From NCBI GenBank assembly GCA_035627375.1, contig DASPLX010000054.1, positions 42,964 through 106,963 of the forward strand: 64,000 nt of DNA, in the 5' to 3' direction. The notes under the pieces are model-generated. The model had not been told where the DNA came from, ran no database searches, and saw only the letters and a list, made by a program, of their open reading frames with translations. The position numbers and the translations under genes are program-made. This DNA is from DASPLX01 sp035627375 (GTDB lineage: Bacteria; Pseudomonadota; Gammaproteobacteria; Burkholderiales; Burkholderiaceae_D). This document shows, in pieces, positions 17,301 to 23,957 of this stretch; position 1 is the first letter of the stretch; every line of letters starts with the position of its first letter.

Positions 17301-19019
17301 GGCCGCCACGGCGGCGCCGCCGCCGAACGCGCTGAAGTCCACCGTGACGCTGGAGATCGTGTCCGAATTGTTGTCGCCGCCGGCGGTGTTGTTCCAGGTG
17401 GCGGTGACGGTGTCGCCGATCTTGAAGGCGCCGCCCGTGCCGGACGCGCCGCTGATGCTGATCCTGGCATCGGTAACCGTCGGCGCGACGTTGTCCACCG
17501 TCAGGTTCGTCGTATCGGCCGTCGTCGTCGTGCCGCTGGCATTGGTGGCGCTGACGGAGACGTTGCGGTTGGCGGCGTCGATCGCTCCGGAGGTAATCGT
17601 ATAGCTGGCGGTCCAGGTGCCGCTCGATTCCGTCGCCACGACCGCGGCGCCGCCGCCGAACTGGCTGAAATTCATCGTCACGCCGGTGATGCCGGTGTTG
17701 TTGTCGCCGGTGCCGGTGTTGTTCCACGACGCCGTCACGACGTCGCCGATCTTGTAGGCTCCGCCGGTGCCGGAGCCGGTGGACGTGATCGAGATCTTCC
17801 CATCGGTGACGGTGGGGGCGGGGGCGATCGCCTTGACGTCGGAGATGTCGAAATCCTGGAACAGGCCGAAATCCAGGGACGTGAATACGATTTGCTTGAT
17901 GTCGCTGATCGTCGTGCTGACGCTGTTGAAACTCGACAGCGTTTGCCAGGCATTGTTCAAGCCGGTTTGCGTAAAGGATTCCGTCGATCCGTCGCCGTAA
18001 GTCACCACGATCGACAGGTCTTCCGACGCCACGCCCACCATGAACGACGTGATATCGAAGGTGTAGCCGTTTTCTATCGAGATGGTCAGTTTGATGTCGC
18101 TGCCGTTGACCGTTCCCTCATAGGCATAGAGGCCGGGCGTGCCTGCCCCGTAGGTCGTGTCCATGCCCAGGCTGTTGTTGGCGTTGCTGAAGGTGAACGT
18201 CCTGCCGCCGACGGTCTTGGTAAAGCTGGTGGAGTTGTAATCCGCATCGTTGCCGTCGATCGTCACGGTCGTCAGCAAACCTTGGAAATCGCCGATCTGC
18301 AGGGAGTTCGTGTCGACATCGCCGACTTGCGCTTCCAGCATCCAGTCGCCGCCCTTGCCGGTCGCGTCGATCGACGCCGCGACGTCGGCGCCGGTCGCCC
18401 GCGCCAGACCGTCGATGAATGCTTGCCCTTCGCTGCCCGCCGCCACGTCGCAGCCGTACAGCAGCAGATCGCCGTCGGCCGCGAGGGCGCGGCCGATTTC
18501 CGCCAGTTCCGCGCGCGCCGTCGCCGAATCGAGGGAGGATTCGGTCAGCGCCGTCGCGCCGAGATGCAGCATGCCTTGCGAGCCGTGGGAGAGGATGTGG
18601 ATCGCGTCGTATCCGCGATGCTCCTCCGCCCATTTCGCGATCTGGGCCAGTCCGTCCTTGCCGCCGTCGAATTCCACGATGGCGATGCCGGCGCGGATGC
18701 CGGCTTCCAGGGCTTGGTAACCGGCCACCGAGGTATCGACGAACGCGACTTCCTTCCTGCCGCCGTTGGCGCCGGCATCCGCTTCGCGCACCGTCGTCGG
18801 CGGCGGGCCGTCATGGAGCGCGGACGCGGAGACGGCGTCGGGACTCGCATGGACGGCGTCGGCCGCCGTTGCGACGGCGGCGGCGTCGAACATGAAACGC
18901 TGTTCGAGGGACATCAAACGCGAAGCCCGGCGCAGGGAGCGCCGGGGGCTTGCCGGATGCGTTTCATCCGTGGCCTTCATTTGACGGATCAGGCGGAAGG
19001 GGCGGCGGATGTCGTTCAC
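11325..19019 (-). CDS. Giant Ig-repeat surface protein, DUF4347 head
   Basis: A ~2564-residue secreted adhesin-like protein. GTG at 19019 is chosen because GGAG lies 6 nt upstream; an upstream TTG at 19040 has no ribosome site. Residues 38-46 read LEQRFMFDA, a version of the LEPR-x-LL/FDA motif at the head of many large exported repeat proteins. Residues ~75-235 match the DUF4347 domain (HILSHGSQGMLHLG, LLLYGCDVAAG). Then follow about 18 bacterial Ig-like domains of ~80-112 residues, several nearly identical in DNA, a Pro/Thr linker, and a C-terminal Ig-like domain. There are no RTX nonapeptides. It heads a minus-strand unit with HlyD and M50 genes, and the TolC, adaptor and Sel1 genes are upstream on the same strand. 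Likely role: surface attachment or biofilm. Confidence 0.85.
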   Translation of the reverse strand: MNDIRRPFRLIRQMKATDETHPASPRRSLRRASRLMSLEQRFMFDAAAVATAADAVHASPDAVSASALHDGPPPTTVREADAGANGGRKEVAFVDTSVAGYQALEAGIRAGIAIVEFDGGKDGLAQIAKWAEEHRGYDAIHILSHGSQGMLHLGATALTESSLDSATARAELAEIGRALAADGDLLLYGCDVAAGSEGQAFIDGLARATGADVAASIDATGKGGDWMLEAQVGDVDTNSLQIGDFQGLLTTVTIDGNDADYNSTSFTKTVGGRTFTFSNANNSLGMDTTYGAGTPGLYAYEGTVNGSDIKLTISIENGYTFDITSFMVGVASEDLSIVVTYGDGSTESFTQTGLNNAWQTLSSFNSVSTTISDIKQIVFTSLDFGLFQDFDISDVKAIAPAPTVTDGKISITSTGSGTGGAYKIGDVVTASWNNTGTGDNNTGITGVTMNFSQFGGGAAVVATESSGTWTASYTITSGAIDAANRNVSVSATNASGTTTTADTTNLTVDNVAPTVTDARISISGASGTGGAFKIGDTVTATWNNTAGGDNNSDTISSVTVDFSAFGGGAAVAATNSSGTWTATYTIVAGAIDGSNKNVSVTATDNAGNAATTADTTNATLDNVAPTVSDANISISGASGTGGAFKIGDTVTATWNNTAGGDNNSDTISGVTVDFSAFGGGAAVAATNSSGTWTATYTIVAGAIDGSNKNVSVTATDNAGNATTTADTTNATVDNVAPTITFSNLAFSADTGSSSSDFVTATAAQTITATLSGAPGGTDVVYGSIDNGATWTDITSKVSGTTLTWDGVTLATSSTLKLKVTDATGNDGSVASQAYTLDTTVPNAPSTPDMTSGTDSGASNSDNITNDDTPTFTGTAESGSTVTLYDTDGATVLGTTTADGSGNWSITSSALSAGSHTLSVKATDAAGNISSASSGLSVTIDTAAPADVALSATTIATLNATSTSTIATLSATDSQAITYALAVGNGTNDADNGSFTISGTSLKVGGASLSAGTYKIYVSATDAAGNVANQAFTITIVDAPSVSSIVRAGGASSTVNTSATSVDYTVTFSESVTGVDASDFALTATGTAAGNIASISGTGTTYTVTVDTLSGDGSLRLDLNSNGTGIKNGSNVDIASGYTSGSTYTLDHTAPNAPSTPDMTSGTDSGTSNSDNITSDDTPTFTGTAESGSTVTLYDTDGATVLGTTTADGSGNWSITSSALSAGSHTLTVKATDAAGNISSASSGLAATIDTAAPTVGSVSVPSNGSYKAGQTLSFTVNTSEAVTVDTGGGTPRLALTIGAATVYADYASGSGSNALVFAYTVQAGDTDADGIAVSALQSNGGTLKDAAGNSLNLTLNSVGATTSVLVDTTAPTVSSVAVPSNGTYYSNQNLDFTVNFAEAITVNTAGGTPRIALTLDTGGTVYANYLSGSGTSALVFRYTVGDGVQDTNGVTVGALGANGGTLRDAAGNDATLTLNSVGSTASVNVDGTQPRISSVTSTTANGNYNAGDTVSITVTFTKSVTVDTTGGTPTLALDGGGSASYASGSGSATLVFTYTVGAGQNSSDLDYTATNALALNGGTIKDSANAAVDADATLAAPGAAGSLGANKNIVVDTTAPTVTFGSLALSADTGTSATDFVTKTAAQTLTATLSGAPAGADIVYGSLDNGVSWTDITAKVAGTTLTWDNITLVGSNTIKLKVTDNAGNDGAVASQAFTLDTAAPAITFGNLALSSDTGASSSDFVTNVASQSISATLSAGLGAGDLVYGSLDGGATWSNITSKVSGANLTWNEATLPAGNGTIQLKVVDSAGNEGTTTSQAYALLTNGPAITFGNIAFSHDTGASNTDLVTKTAAQTISATLSATPAGTDQVYGSLDGGATWSNITGMVSGTSLSWSGATLNAGGTLMLKVIDMVGNDGPITSKTYTLDTAAPAAVASAALSDDTGVSNSDFITRTAAQTISGTLSAAVAQGDRVLVSLDGGATWTQATADVGQTAWSLAGQTLAGSNTLQAKVVDIAGNESAAYTQAYVLDTAGSTVTFANFALSDDTGASNTDFVTRTAAQTVGARLSAPLGAGERVFGSLDGGATWSDITGMVSGTALSWSGVTLGANGSIMLKAVSAAGPEGAVASQAYTLDTTAPAAPSAFAVDTVSLTPVLSGTAQAGADETLTVSVGGATYSVAASGGAWSLDLASATPIGGTLTLAAGSTYDITATLTDKAGNASSGSNTLSIAAAPTPTPTPVPTPTPTPTPTPTPTPVPTPTPVPTPTPTPTPTPEPTPVPTPVPTPVPTPVPTPVPTPTPAPTTPPVVADPTPTPAPANPIVSIDRPASPATIAILNPASPTAALLSPVVESTLGIPTAAPAPTAPSAAPTASAAPAPQSAPAADGARGSGQAQVTLTQGGGDNFRIVVVNTQQSGGEGLMLNRGITDQTIQPAARAEISIPADAFAHTNPNAVIRLSAQQTNGQPLPNWVNFDPLNGRFVVEAPKGVSGELSIKVVARDAQGHEVTAIFKVKVGEKRPGQAALDPSGRPGLSEQIRRDATQARGAGSLERLADLARAARSAPRSAS
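12108..12336 (-). repeat. Pro-Thr/Pro-Val dipeptide tract in adhesin
   Basis: A hexanucleotide-like simple repeat encoding about 75 residues of alternating PT, PV and PE. It separates the Ig array from the C-terminal domain, a typical wall- or surface-spanning linker. The repeat makes this part prone to slippage and length variation. Confidence 0.85.
16815..17822 (-). repeat. Three 336-bp tandem Ig modules
   Basis: Module boundaries at 16815, 17151 and 17487 recur every 336 bp (112 codons). The first two units differ at only a handful of bases over long stretches, while the third is more diverged. The pair of ~275-bp blocks at about 15290 and 16215, 924 bp apart, is a second set of near-identical modules. 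Both point to recent duplication or gene conversion. Confidence 0.8.
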
Positions 19020-19066
19020 GATGGGCTCCGGGGATATCAAACAACTTTTTCAAGCAACTTGCCGGG

Positions 19067-20023
19067 TCATAGCGGATACCTGGCCAGGTGTTCCGCCACT
19101 TTCTTGTCCAGATCGGCGCGCCAGGTCTCGGGCATCACGGCCAGCACCTGGGCTTCCAGCTTCTCGGCCGCGGTCAACTGCTCCGGCGTGCCGCTGCGGG
19201 CCTTGGCGGCGGCGGCCCACAGGTAGATCTTAGCGAGATGTTCGGGCGCGAGGGCGCCGGTGGCCTGTTGTACCGGCGCGTTCGCGTACAGCACTGCCGT
19301 GGGCAGGTAGGCGGGGACATGGCCGTTGCCGGCAGCCGTCTCCAGCCAGAACAGCGCCGAATCCAAGTCCGGTTCGCCGCCTTCGCCTTGCGCCAGCATC
19401 AGGCCGAGCTGATATTGGGCTTCGGCGCTGCGGCGTTCGGCCGCTTGCTGATACCAATGGCGGGCGGCGGCCAGGTCCTGCGGCACATCCTTGCCTTCCC
19501 GGTAGTAGCGCGCCAGCTTGAGCATGGCCGGCGGCGAATTGGCTTGAGCGATCTGGGTGCATAATTCGACGCCGCGTTTCACATCCTTGGGCACGCCTTT
19601 GCCTTGGATGTAATGGTCCGCGACCGAACACTGTGAAATCAGGTGGCCGTGCGACGCGGCCTTGCCGTACCAGGCGATGGCCGCCGGAACATCCGGGGCG
19701 CGGCCGATGCCTTCGGCCAGGCAATCGCCCCAGTAGTGCTCGGCGGCGGGAATGCTTTTCGCGGCCGCCTTTTCGAACCATGAGCATGCGGTTCGAGGAT
19801 CGGGCGCGCGATCCCAGCCGTTGTGATGGAACAGGCCTATCACGAACTGCGCAAGCGGATTGCGATCGGCCTTGCTCCGATAGAGATCGTAGGCTGTCCG
19901 GTAGTCCTTGGCCGCGAGGGCGGCTTGCGCCGCCTTGAGTTCCTCCACCCATGGTTCCTGTTTCGCGAAGGCTAACTGGTGCGCGGAGAGCAGCAGGATG
20001 ATCGATAAGAAAATACGCTTCAT
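19067..20023 (-). CDS. Secreted Sel1-repeat (TPR-like) protein
   Basis: A 318-residue protein with a clear Sec signal peptide (MKRIFLSIILLLSAHQLAFA, cut before KQEPW). It has about five Sel1-like repeats of ~36 residues, for instance KAAAKSIPAAEHYWGDCLAEG, YGKAASHGHLISQCSVADHY and YQQAAERRSAEAQYQLGLML. Sel1 repeats are helical protein-interaction scaffolds, here placed in the periplasm. It sits just upstream of the giant adhesin gene on the same strand, so it probably assists assembly or stability of that export system, although no direct evidence is visible. Confidence 0.8.
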   Translation of the reverse strand: MKRIFLSIILLLSAHQLAFAKQEPWVEELKAAQAALAAKDYRTAYDLYRSKADRNPLAQFVIGLFHHNGWDRAPDPRTACSWFEKAAAKSIPAAEHYWGDCLAEGIGRAPDVPAAIAWYGKAASHGHLISQCSVADHYIQGKGVPKDVKRGVELCTQIAQANSPPAMLKLARYYREGKDVPQDLAAARHWYQQAAERRSAEAQYQLGLMLAQGEGGEPDLDSALFWLETAAGNGHVPAYLPTAVLYANAPVQQATGALAPEHLAKIYLWAAAAKARSGTPEQLTAAEKLEAQVLAVMPETWRADLDKKVAEHLARYPL

Positions 20024-20081
20024 CGTAAAGAGCCTTTTCGGCGTCCGGCTTCGGCAAGCGAAGCCGGACGCGCGCCGAGGT

Positions 20082-20957
20082 TTAGTCTCGCGACGGATAA
20101 GTGCCCAGGGTGGCGATGAAGTAATTCAAGGCCAGGTAGGGCGGCATGATGCCGATCGGCGACGAGGCGGGCGCCCCGGCGGATCCGGTCGTGCCGCTCA
20201 GGCTCACCGACGGAGCGCCTGACAGCGTGGTCGTGGGAGTGCCGCTGATGGCGACCGTCGGATTGCCGCTGAAACTGACCGGCGCGGTGCCGCTGATGCT
20301 GCCGCTCATCATCGAGACGTCGGGCGCGTTGCTGGCGTAGATCTTGTTCGCCGGGCCGGTCGGCGTCGCCAGGGCGGCGCCGTTGGCGGACCCGGTGCCG
20401 GCCGTGCCGCTATAACCTTTCAAGGTCAGGGCCGAGCCGGACACGGATCCCGACACGCCGCTCATCGACGCGGTGGCGCTCAAGCCGGTCAGCGTGGTGA
20501 TCGCGGCCAGGTTGCCCAAGCCCGTCGTGACCGTGATTCCGCCCGCCGCGCTGGTGACCGGGTGGGAGTGGGTGATCAGCGGCACGTTCGACGAAGTCAG
20601 CGTGACCGTCGTGGCGCCGCCCTTGTTGGCGACGTTGTAGGCCGGCAGGCCCGGGCCCGCACCGGCGCCGATCACGACGCGGCCGCGCAGATCGGGCAAT
20701 TGGAAGTTCGAGTTGCCGTCGCCGCCGTAGGTGAAGCCGATCAGCGAGAACAAGGCTTGATTGGTGTTGACGGGGAGGGTGGCGCCGTTGGCCGGCGTGT
20801 AGCCGTACAGGTTGGTCCACGGCACGGCCATGATGCAGATGGCGGAGATGTAGGGTTCGGGGGTGCAGGCATGGCTGTCGTTGCTCCAGACGAGGGCAGT
20901 GCCCAGGCTGCAGGCCATGGCCATCGAGAGGACGGATCTGACAGGACGGTTTTTCAT
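20082..20957 (-). CDS. Secreted phage tail-collar domain protein
   Basis: A 291-residue protein with a signal peptide (VLSMAMACSLGTALVWS) and ATG 20957 behind GGGAG. Residues ~35-115 are a phage tail-collar domain of the microcystin-dependent-protein type: a W-x-x-C-E/G-like start, PVNTNQALFSLIGFTYGGDG and the diagnostic FQLPDLRGRVVIGAG. The rest is a Gly/Ser/Thr-rich beta-repeat region (VSGSVSGSALTL, ISGTPTTTLSGAPSVSLSG), closing with the family end motif GIMPPYLALNYFIA. Such chromosomal collar proteins are secreted in other bacteria but their function is poorly known. Its place inside the adhesin export operon suggests a co-exported or surface component. Confidence 0.8.
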   Translation of the reverse strand: MKNRPVRSVLSMAMACSLGTALVWSNDSHACTPEPYISAICIMAVPWTNLYGYTPANGATLPVNTNQALFSLIGFTYGGDGNSNFQLPDLRGRVVIGAGAGPGLPAYNVANKGGATTVTLTSSNVPLITHSHPVTSAAGGITVTTGLGNLAAITTLTGLSATASMSGVSGSVSGSALTLKGYSGTAGTGSANGAALATPTGPANKIYASNAPDVSMMSGSISGTAPVSFSGNPTVAISGTPTTTLSGAPSVSLSGTTGSAGAPASSPIGIMPPYLALNYFIATLGTYPSRD

Positions 20958-21100
20958 GAAAACTCCCGGAAATAGAAGTGGTGGTCGAGAATGGCGTCTC
21001 CCGCGCGCGGAAACGCCGCTTTGCTGCTCGTGCTGCGATGAATGCGTTGGAACGAATTCCTCTCATATCTGCTCATTGCGGACGTTCTTTGCCGGCCGCC

Positions 21101-21925
21101 TCACTGCCCGCCCGGCGGCGCCATCAGCACCGTTCCGCTCATGCCGGCGATCAGTTCGGCGAACCTGCCGTCGATGACGGCCGATAGCTTGATCGACTGG
21201 CTGACCGGATCCACCTTGGCGCCGATGCGCTGGATCTTCGCGGGATAGCTCCTGCCGGTCTCGTCGATCGCGACCTGGAAGCCCTGGCTCGGCTTGAGCC
21301 AGACCAGCCATTTGCTGGGAACGATGAATTCCAGCTCCAGCGTCGAATCGTCGAGGATCTCCAGCAAGGCCTGGCCAGGCTGGACGTATTGCTGTTCGCG
21401 CACCTTCTGTTCCACCACCCTGCCGCCGAAGGGCGCCGTCACCGTGCACTTGGATACGATGGCCGTGTTGGTGGCGACTTCCGCCTTGGCTTTCGCGACT
21501 TCCGCCGCCGAGACGTCGAGCTCGACCTGGCTGATGGAATGGAGTTCGTTGAGGCGGCGGTTGGCGTTCCAGGTCGTCTGCACGGAGGTCAGCGCGGCCT
21601 TGGCCTTGTCGAGCTGCGCCTGCTGCACCGAGCAATCGAAAGCGATCAGCTTGTCGCCGGCCCGGAAGCGCGCGCCTTCGGCGACCGGCAGCCGGCTCAC
21701 CTTGGCGCCGATCTCCGCCGCCAGCGTGGTGTAGCGCTTGGGCAGCAGCTGCGCGCGGATCTCGCGCTTGTCGAGCGGCGTCGCGCCGGCGGCCGGCGGC
21801 GTCATCGGTCCCGCGGCGGTCTTGGGCACGGCCGTCGTCGCGGCCGTTGCCGCCTGGGCAAGGACGGCGAACAGGACCGGCAGCAGTTTCGGGGTTCGGA
21901 GCGATACGGCGATCATGGACATCAT
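21101..21925 (-). CDS. Periplasmic adaptor (membrane fusion protein)
   Basis: A 274-residue adaptor with an N-terminal signal/anchor (LLPVLFAVLAQAATAA), lipoyl halves (VSRLPVAEGARFRAGDKLIA; CTVTAPFGGRVVEQKV), a short coiled-coil hairpin and a barrel domain. It is shorter than RND adaptors. The start ATGATG overlaps the stop of the TolC-like gene, so the pair is translationally coupled. This is the second adaptor in the same operon, which is unusual: the other (9967-11328) has a cytosolic head. They may contact different parts of one conduit. Confidence 0.85.
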   Translation of the reverse strand: MMSMIAVSLRTPKLLPVLFAVLAQAATAATTAVPKTAAGPMTPPAAGATPLDKREIRAQLLPKRYTTLAAEIGAKVSRLPVAEGARFRAGDKLIAFDCSVQQAQLDKAKAALTSVQTTWNANRRLNELHSISQVELDVSAAEVAKAKAEVATNTAIVSKCTVTAPFGGRVVEQKVREQQYVQPGQALLEILDDSTLELEFIVPSKWLVWLKPSQGFQVAIDETGRSYPAKIQRIGAKVDPVSQSIKLSAVIDGRFAELIAGMSGTVLMAPPGGQ

Positions 21926-23562
21926 TGGGGAGAGGGGGCCTGCAGTTGCCCGGCGTCCCAGCGCCGCAAGGCGGCCTCGACGGCCTGGGTCAGTTGGGCC
22001 AGCGACAAGTCCTGGCCGTCCGCGATGGCGGGCTCCAATCCCAGGGTGGCCTGCAACTTGCCGGCGGCAGCGTGCAACTGCGCCAGGGCCTGGTAGCGCC
22101 GCAGCTGGCTCAGGATCGCGGTGGTCTGGTTCGCGACCAGATCGAGCTTGGTCTGGGTCTGCGCCTGCTCGCGCCGCGCCATGTGGCCGGCGATATCGCT
22201 GTCGACCTTCCAGATCGCGTCGGCGCGTTCGAACTGGCGCTGGGCATTCTCGTATTGCAATCGCGACAAGTGCATCTGCGTCAAGGCGGCCATCTGGGTC
22301 GTCATGCGCCGCTGATCGGCGAGCGCGACGCCGGCTTCCGCCAAGCGCATCTGGGCGGGACCGGACAGCAGTCCCAGCAGGTTGAAGGAAAGCTGCGCGC
22401 CGGCCTCGGTCCAGTGCTGGTGGATCAGGTAGCTGTCGTCGCTGCCCTTGACGGCATAGTTGAACGACAGGCCGGGGAACAGCTTGAGCAGCGTGCGCCG
22501 GGTTTCCTGGCTCGCGATGCGCGCGTTGTAGAAGGATTCCCGCAGATCGGCGTTGTTGGCGATGACGAGTTCTTCCATCTTTTCGACCGGGACGTCGCGC
22601 CAGTCGCCGACGATCGCATCGCCCGGCTCGACCACCGCGATGGCGCGGGCCGGCGGGATGTTGATCAGCGCCGCGAGTTCGATGCGCGCGGACGAGAGTT
22701 CCTGGTCGATCGATTCCAGCAGCCTCAGGTTCTCCAGCACCTGCCGCTGGTAACGCAGCGCATCCACAGGATTGCGCAGGCGCTCGGCATCGCTCTTGCG
22801 CGAATCGCGCAGCGCTTCCTCCGCCGCGGCGATGGCGGCGCGCACGTCGGTGCGCAGCTTTTGCGCGCTCGCGGTGCGCCAGAAGGCGGCGCGCACATCC
22901 TGGATCAGGTTGTGCAAGGCCTTGCGCCGATGTTCCGCCGCGATGAGAACCCGGTCCGCGTTCTGCTTCGAAGCGTAATAGCTCTGGCCGAAATCGAGCA
23001 GGCTCCAGGTGAAGCTGAGGTCGGTCGTCGCGGCGGCGCGCTCGCTCGAGATGAAAGGATTGGCGAGCGACGGCTGGCCGGTCACCGAATCCTTGCTGCG
23101 CGTGATCAAGTCGTTGTTACGGTCGCGATAACCGGCGGCTGCCACCAGCTTGGGCAGCATGTCGTAGCCGCCGGCCTCGAGTTGTCCCTGGGCCAGCGCT
23201 TCCTCCATGAGCCGGGTGCGCCGCACCAGGTTGTATTTGATCGCGCGGGCGATGGCTTCTTCCAGCCGCAGTTCGCCTTGCAAGGGTTCCACGTCCCGTT
23301 GCGCGCGTTCGCGGTCGGCCGCGCTGACGGTCTTGAGTTCGGAAGCGGTGAGCGGCTCGGGCTTGATCGATGCGCAAGCGCCGAGCGCGAGCGACACGGA
23401 GATTGCCGTCAGGATCGGCAGCAAGCGCGGCAGGCAGGGCGCGGCAGGCGAATCCTGCGCCGCTTCCCGATGCCGCTTGCCGTCGCGCCCCCGTGGATCC
23501 CGCCTCGTCTCGCGAGCGGAACCGTGACTCGTGGGCAGCGCTGCGGCATATCGAAAAGCCAT
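21922..23562 (-). CDS. TolC-family outer-membrane channel lipoprotein
   Basis: A ~546-residue outer-membrane efflux protein. ATG 23562 is chosen because AAGGGAG lies ~8 nt upstream. The leader ends in a lipobox (SVSLALGACAS), so the mature protein starts at a lipidated Cys, as in OprM/NodT-type channels. Two long helical repeats typical of TolC follow, with LEEAIARAIKYNLVRRTRLM and later RIASQETRRTLLKLFPGLSF. It is first in a seven-gene minus-strand series and would provide the exit duct for the giant adhesin. The N-terminal arginine-rich stretch before the signal (~50 residues) is unusually long, so a later start is possible. Confidence 0.85.
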   Translation of the reverse strand: MAFRYAAALPTSHGSARETRRDPRGRDGKRHREAAQDSPAAPCLPRLLPILTAISVSLALGACASIKPEPLTASELKTVSAADRERAQRDVEPLQGELRLEEAIARAIKYNLVRRTRLMEEALAQGQLEAGGYDMLPKLVAAAGYRDRNNDLITRSKDSVTGQPSLANPFISSERAAATTDLSFTWSLLDFGQSYYASKQNADRVLIAAEHRRKALHNLIQDVRAAFWRTASAQKLRTDVRAAIAAAEEALRDSRKSDAERLRNPVDALRYQRQVLENLRLLESIDQELSSARIELAALINIPPARAIAVVEPGDAIVGDWRDVPVEKMEELVIANNADLRESFYNARIASQETRRTLLKLFPGLSFNYAVKGSDDSYLIHQHWTEAGAQLSFNLLGLLSGPAQMRLAEAGVALADQRRMTTQMAALTQMHLSRLQYENAQRQFERADAIWKVDSDIAGHMARREQAQTQTKLDLVANQTTAILSQLRRYQALAQLHAAAGKLQATLGLEPAIADGQDLSLAQLTQAVEAALRRWDAGQLQAPSPQ

Positions 23563-23957
23563 ATTGGTATCTCCCTTGAATGACATCTTGTGGCCGTTGA
23601 CGGCGGAATTCTTCTTGTCGAATCGATAGCGCTCGATCGTTGCGCCTCGATCAGCCGAGCGTCCGCGCATGCGCGGCGGACGTGCGCAATGATCGGCTGC
23701 GTGCGCCGACATTTTGGGCCGATGGTATCCCGGTCTCGTGGCGTCGCGCTATCCCATGGGAATGGGAAAAATCGCGGCCGCCGCGCTCGCGCGCGTCCGC
23801 GCGCGGGCCGGCAAGCCGCATGGAGACTCGTTTTGCGCGCGTTTGCCGTACGCGGAAAAACTTTCGGTCATCCGCCTGCCGTGACAAAGCATTCCACGGC
23901 AAGTGTTGCGCCAAAGCATCATTCATGACGGACTTGCCTTTCGAGGGCCCACGTACT
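23563..23957. other. Intergenic, promoter region of export operon
   Basis: A 395-bp gap upstream of the TolC-like gene. It must hold the operon promoter and the end of the flavoenzyme transcript. I see no convincing -35/-10 pair, no lux-box-like repeat and no coding region. Confidence 0.4.

Noticed and set aside
11517..19226. Very long plus-strand open frames opposite the adhesin gene
   Set aside because: They mirror the strong third-position GC bias and repeats of the adhesin. Composition is Arg/Gly/Ala-rich with no domain, and no ribosome sites fit.
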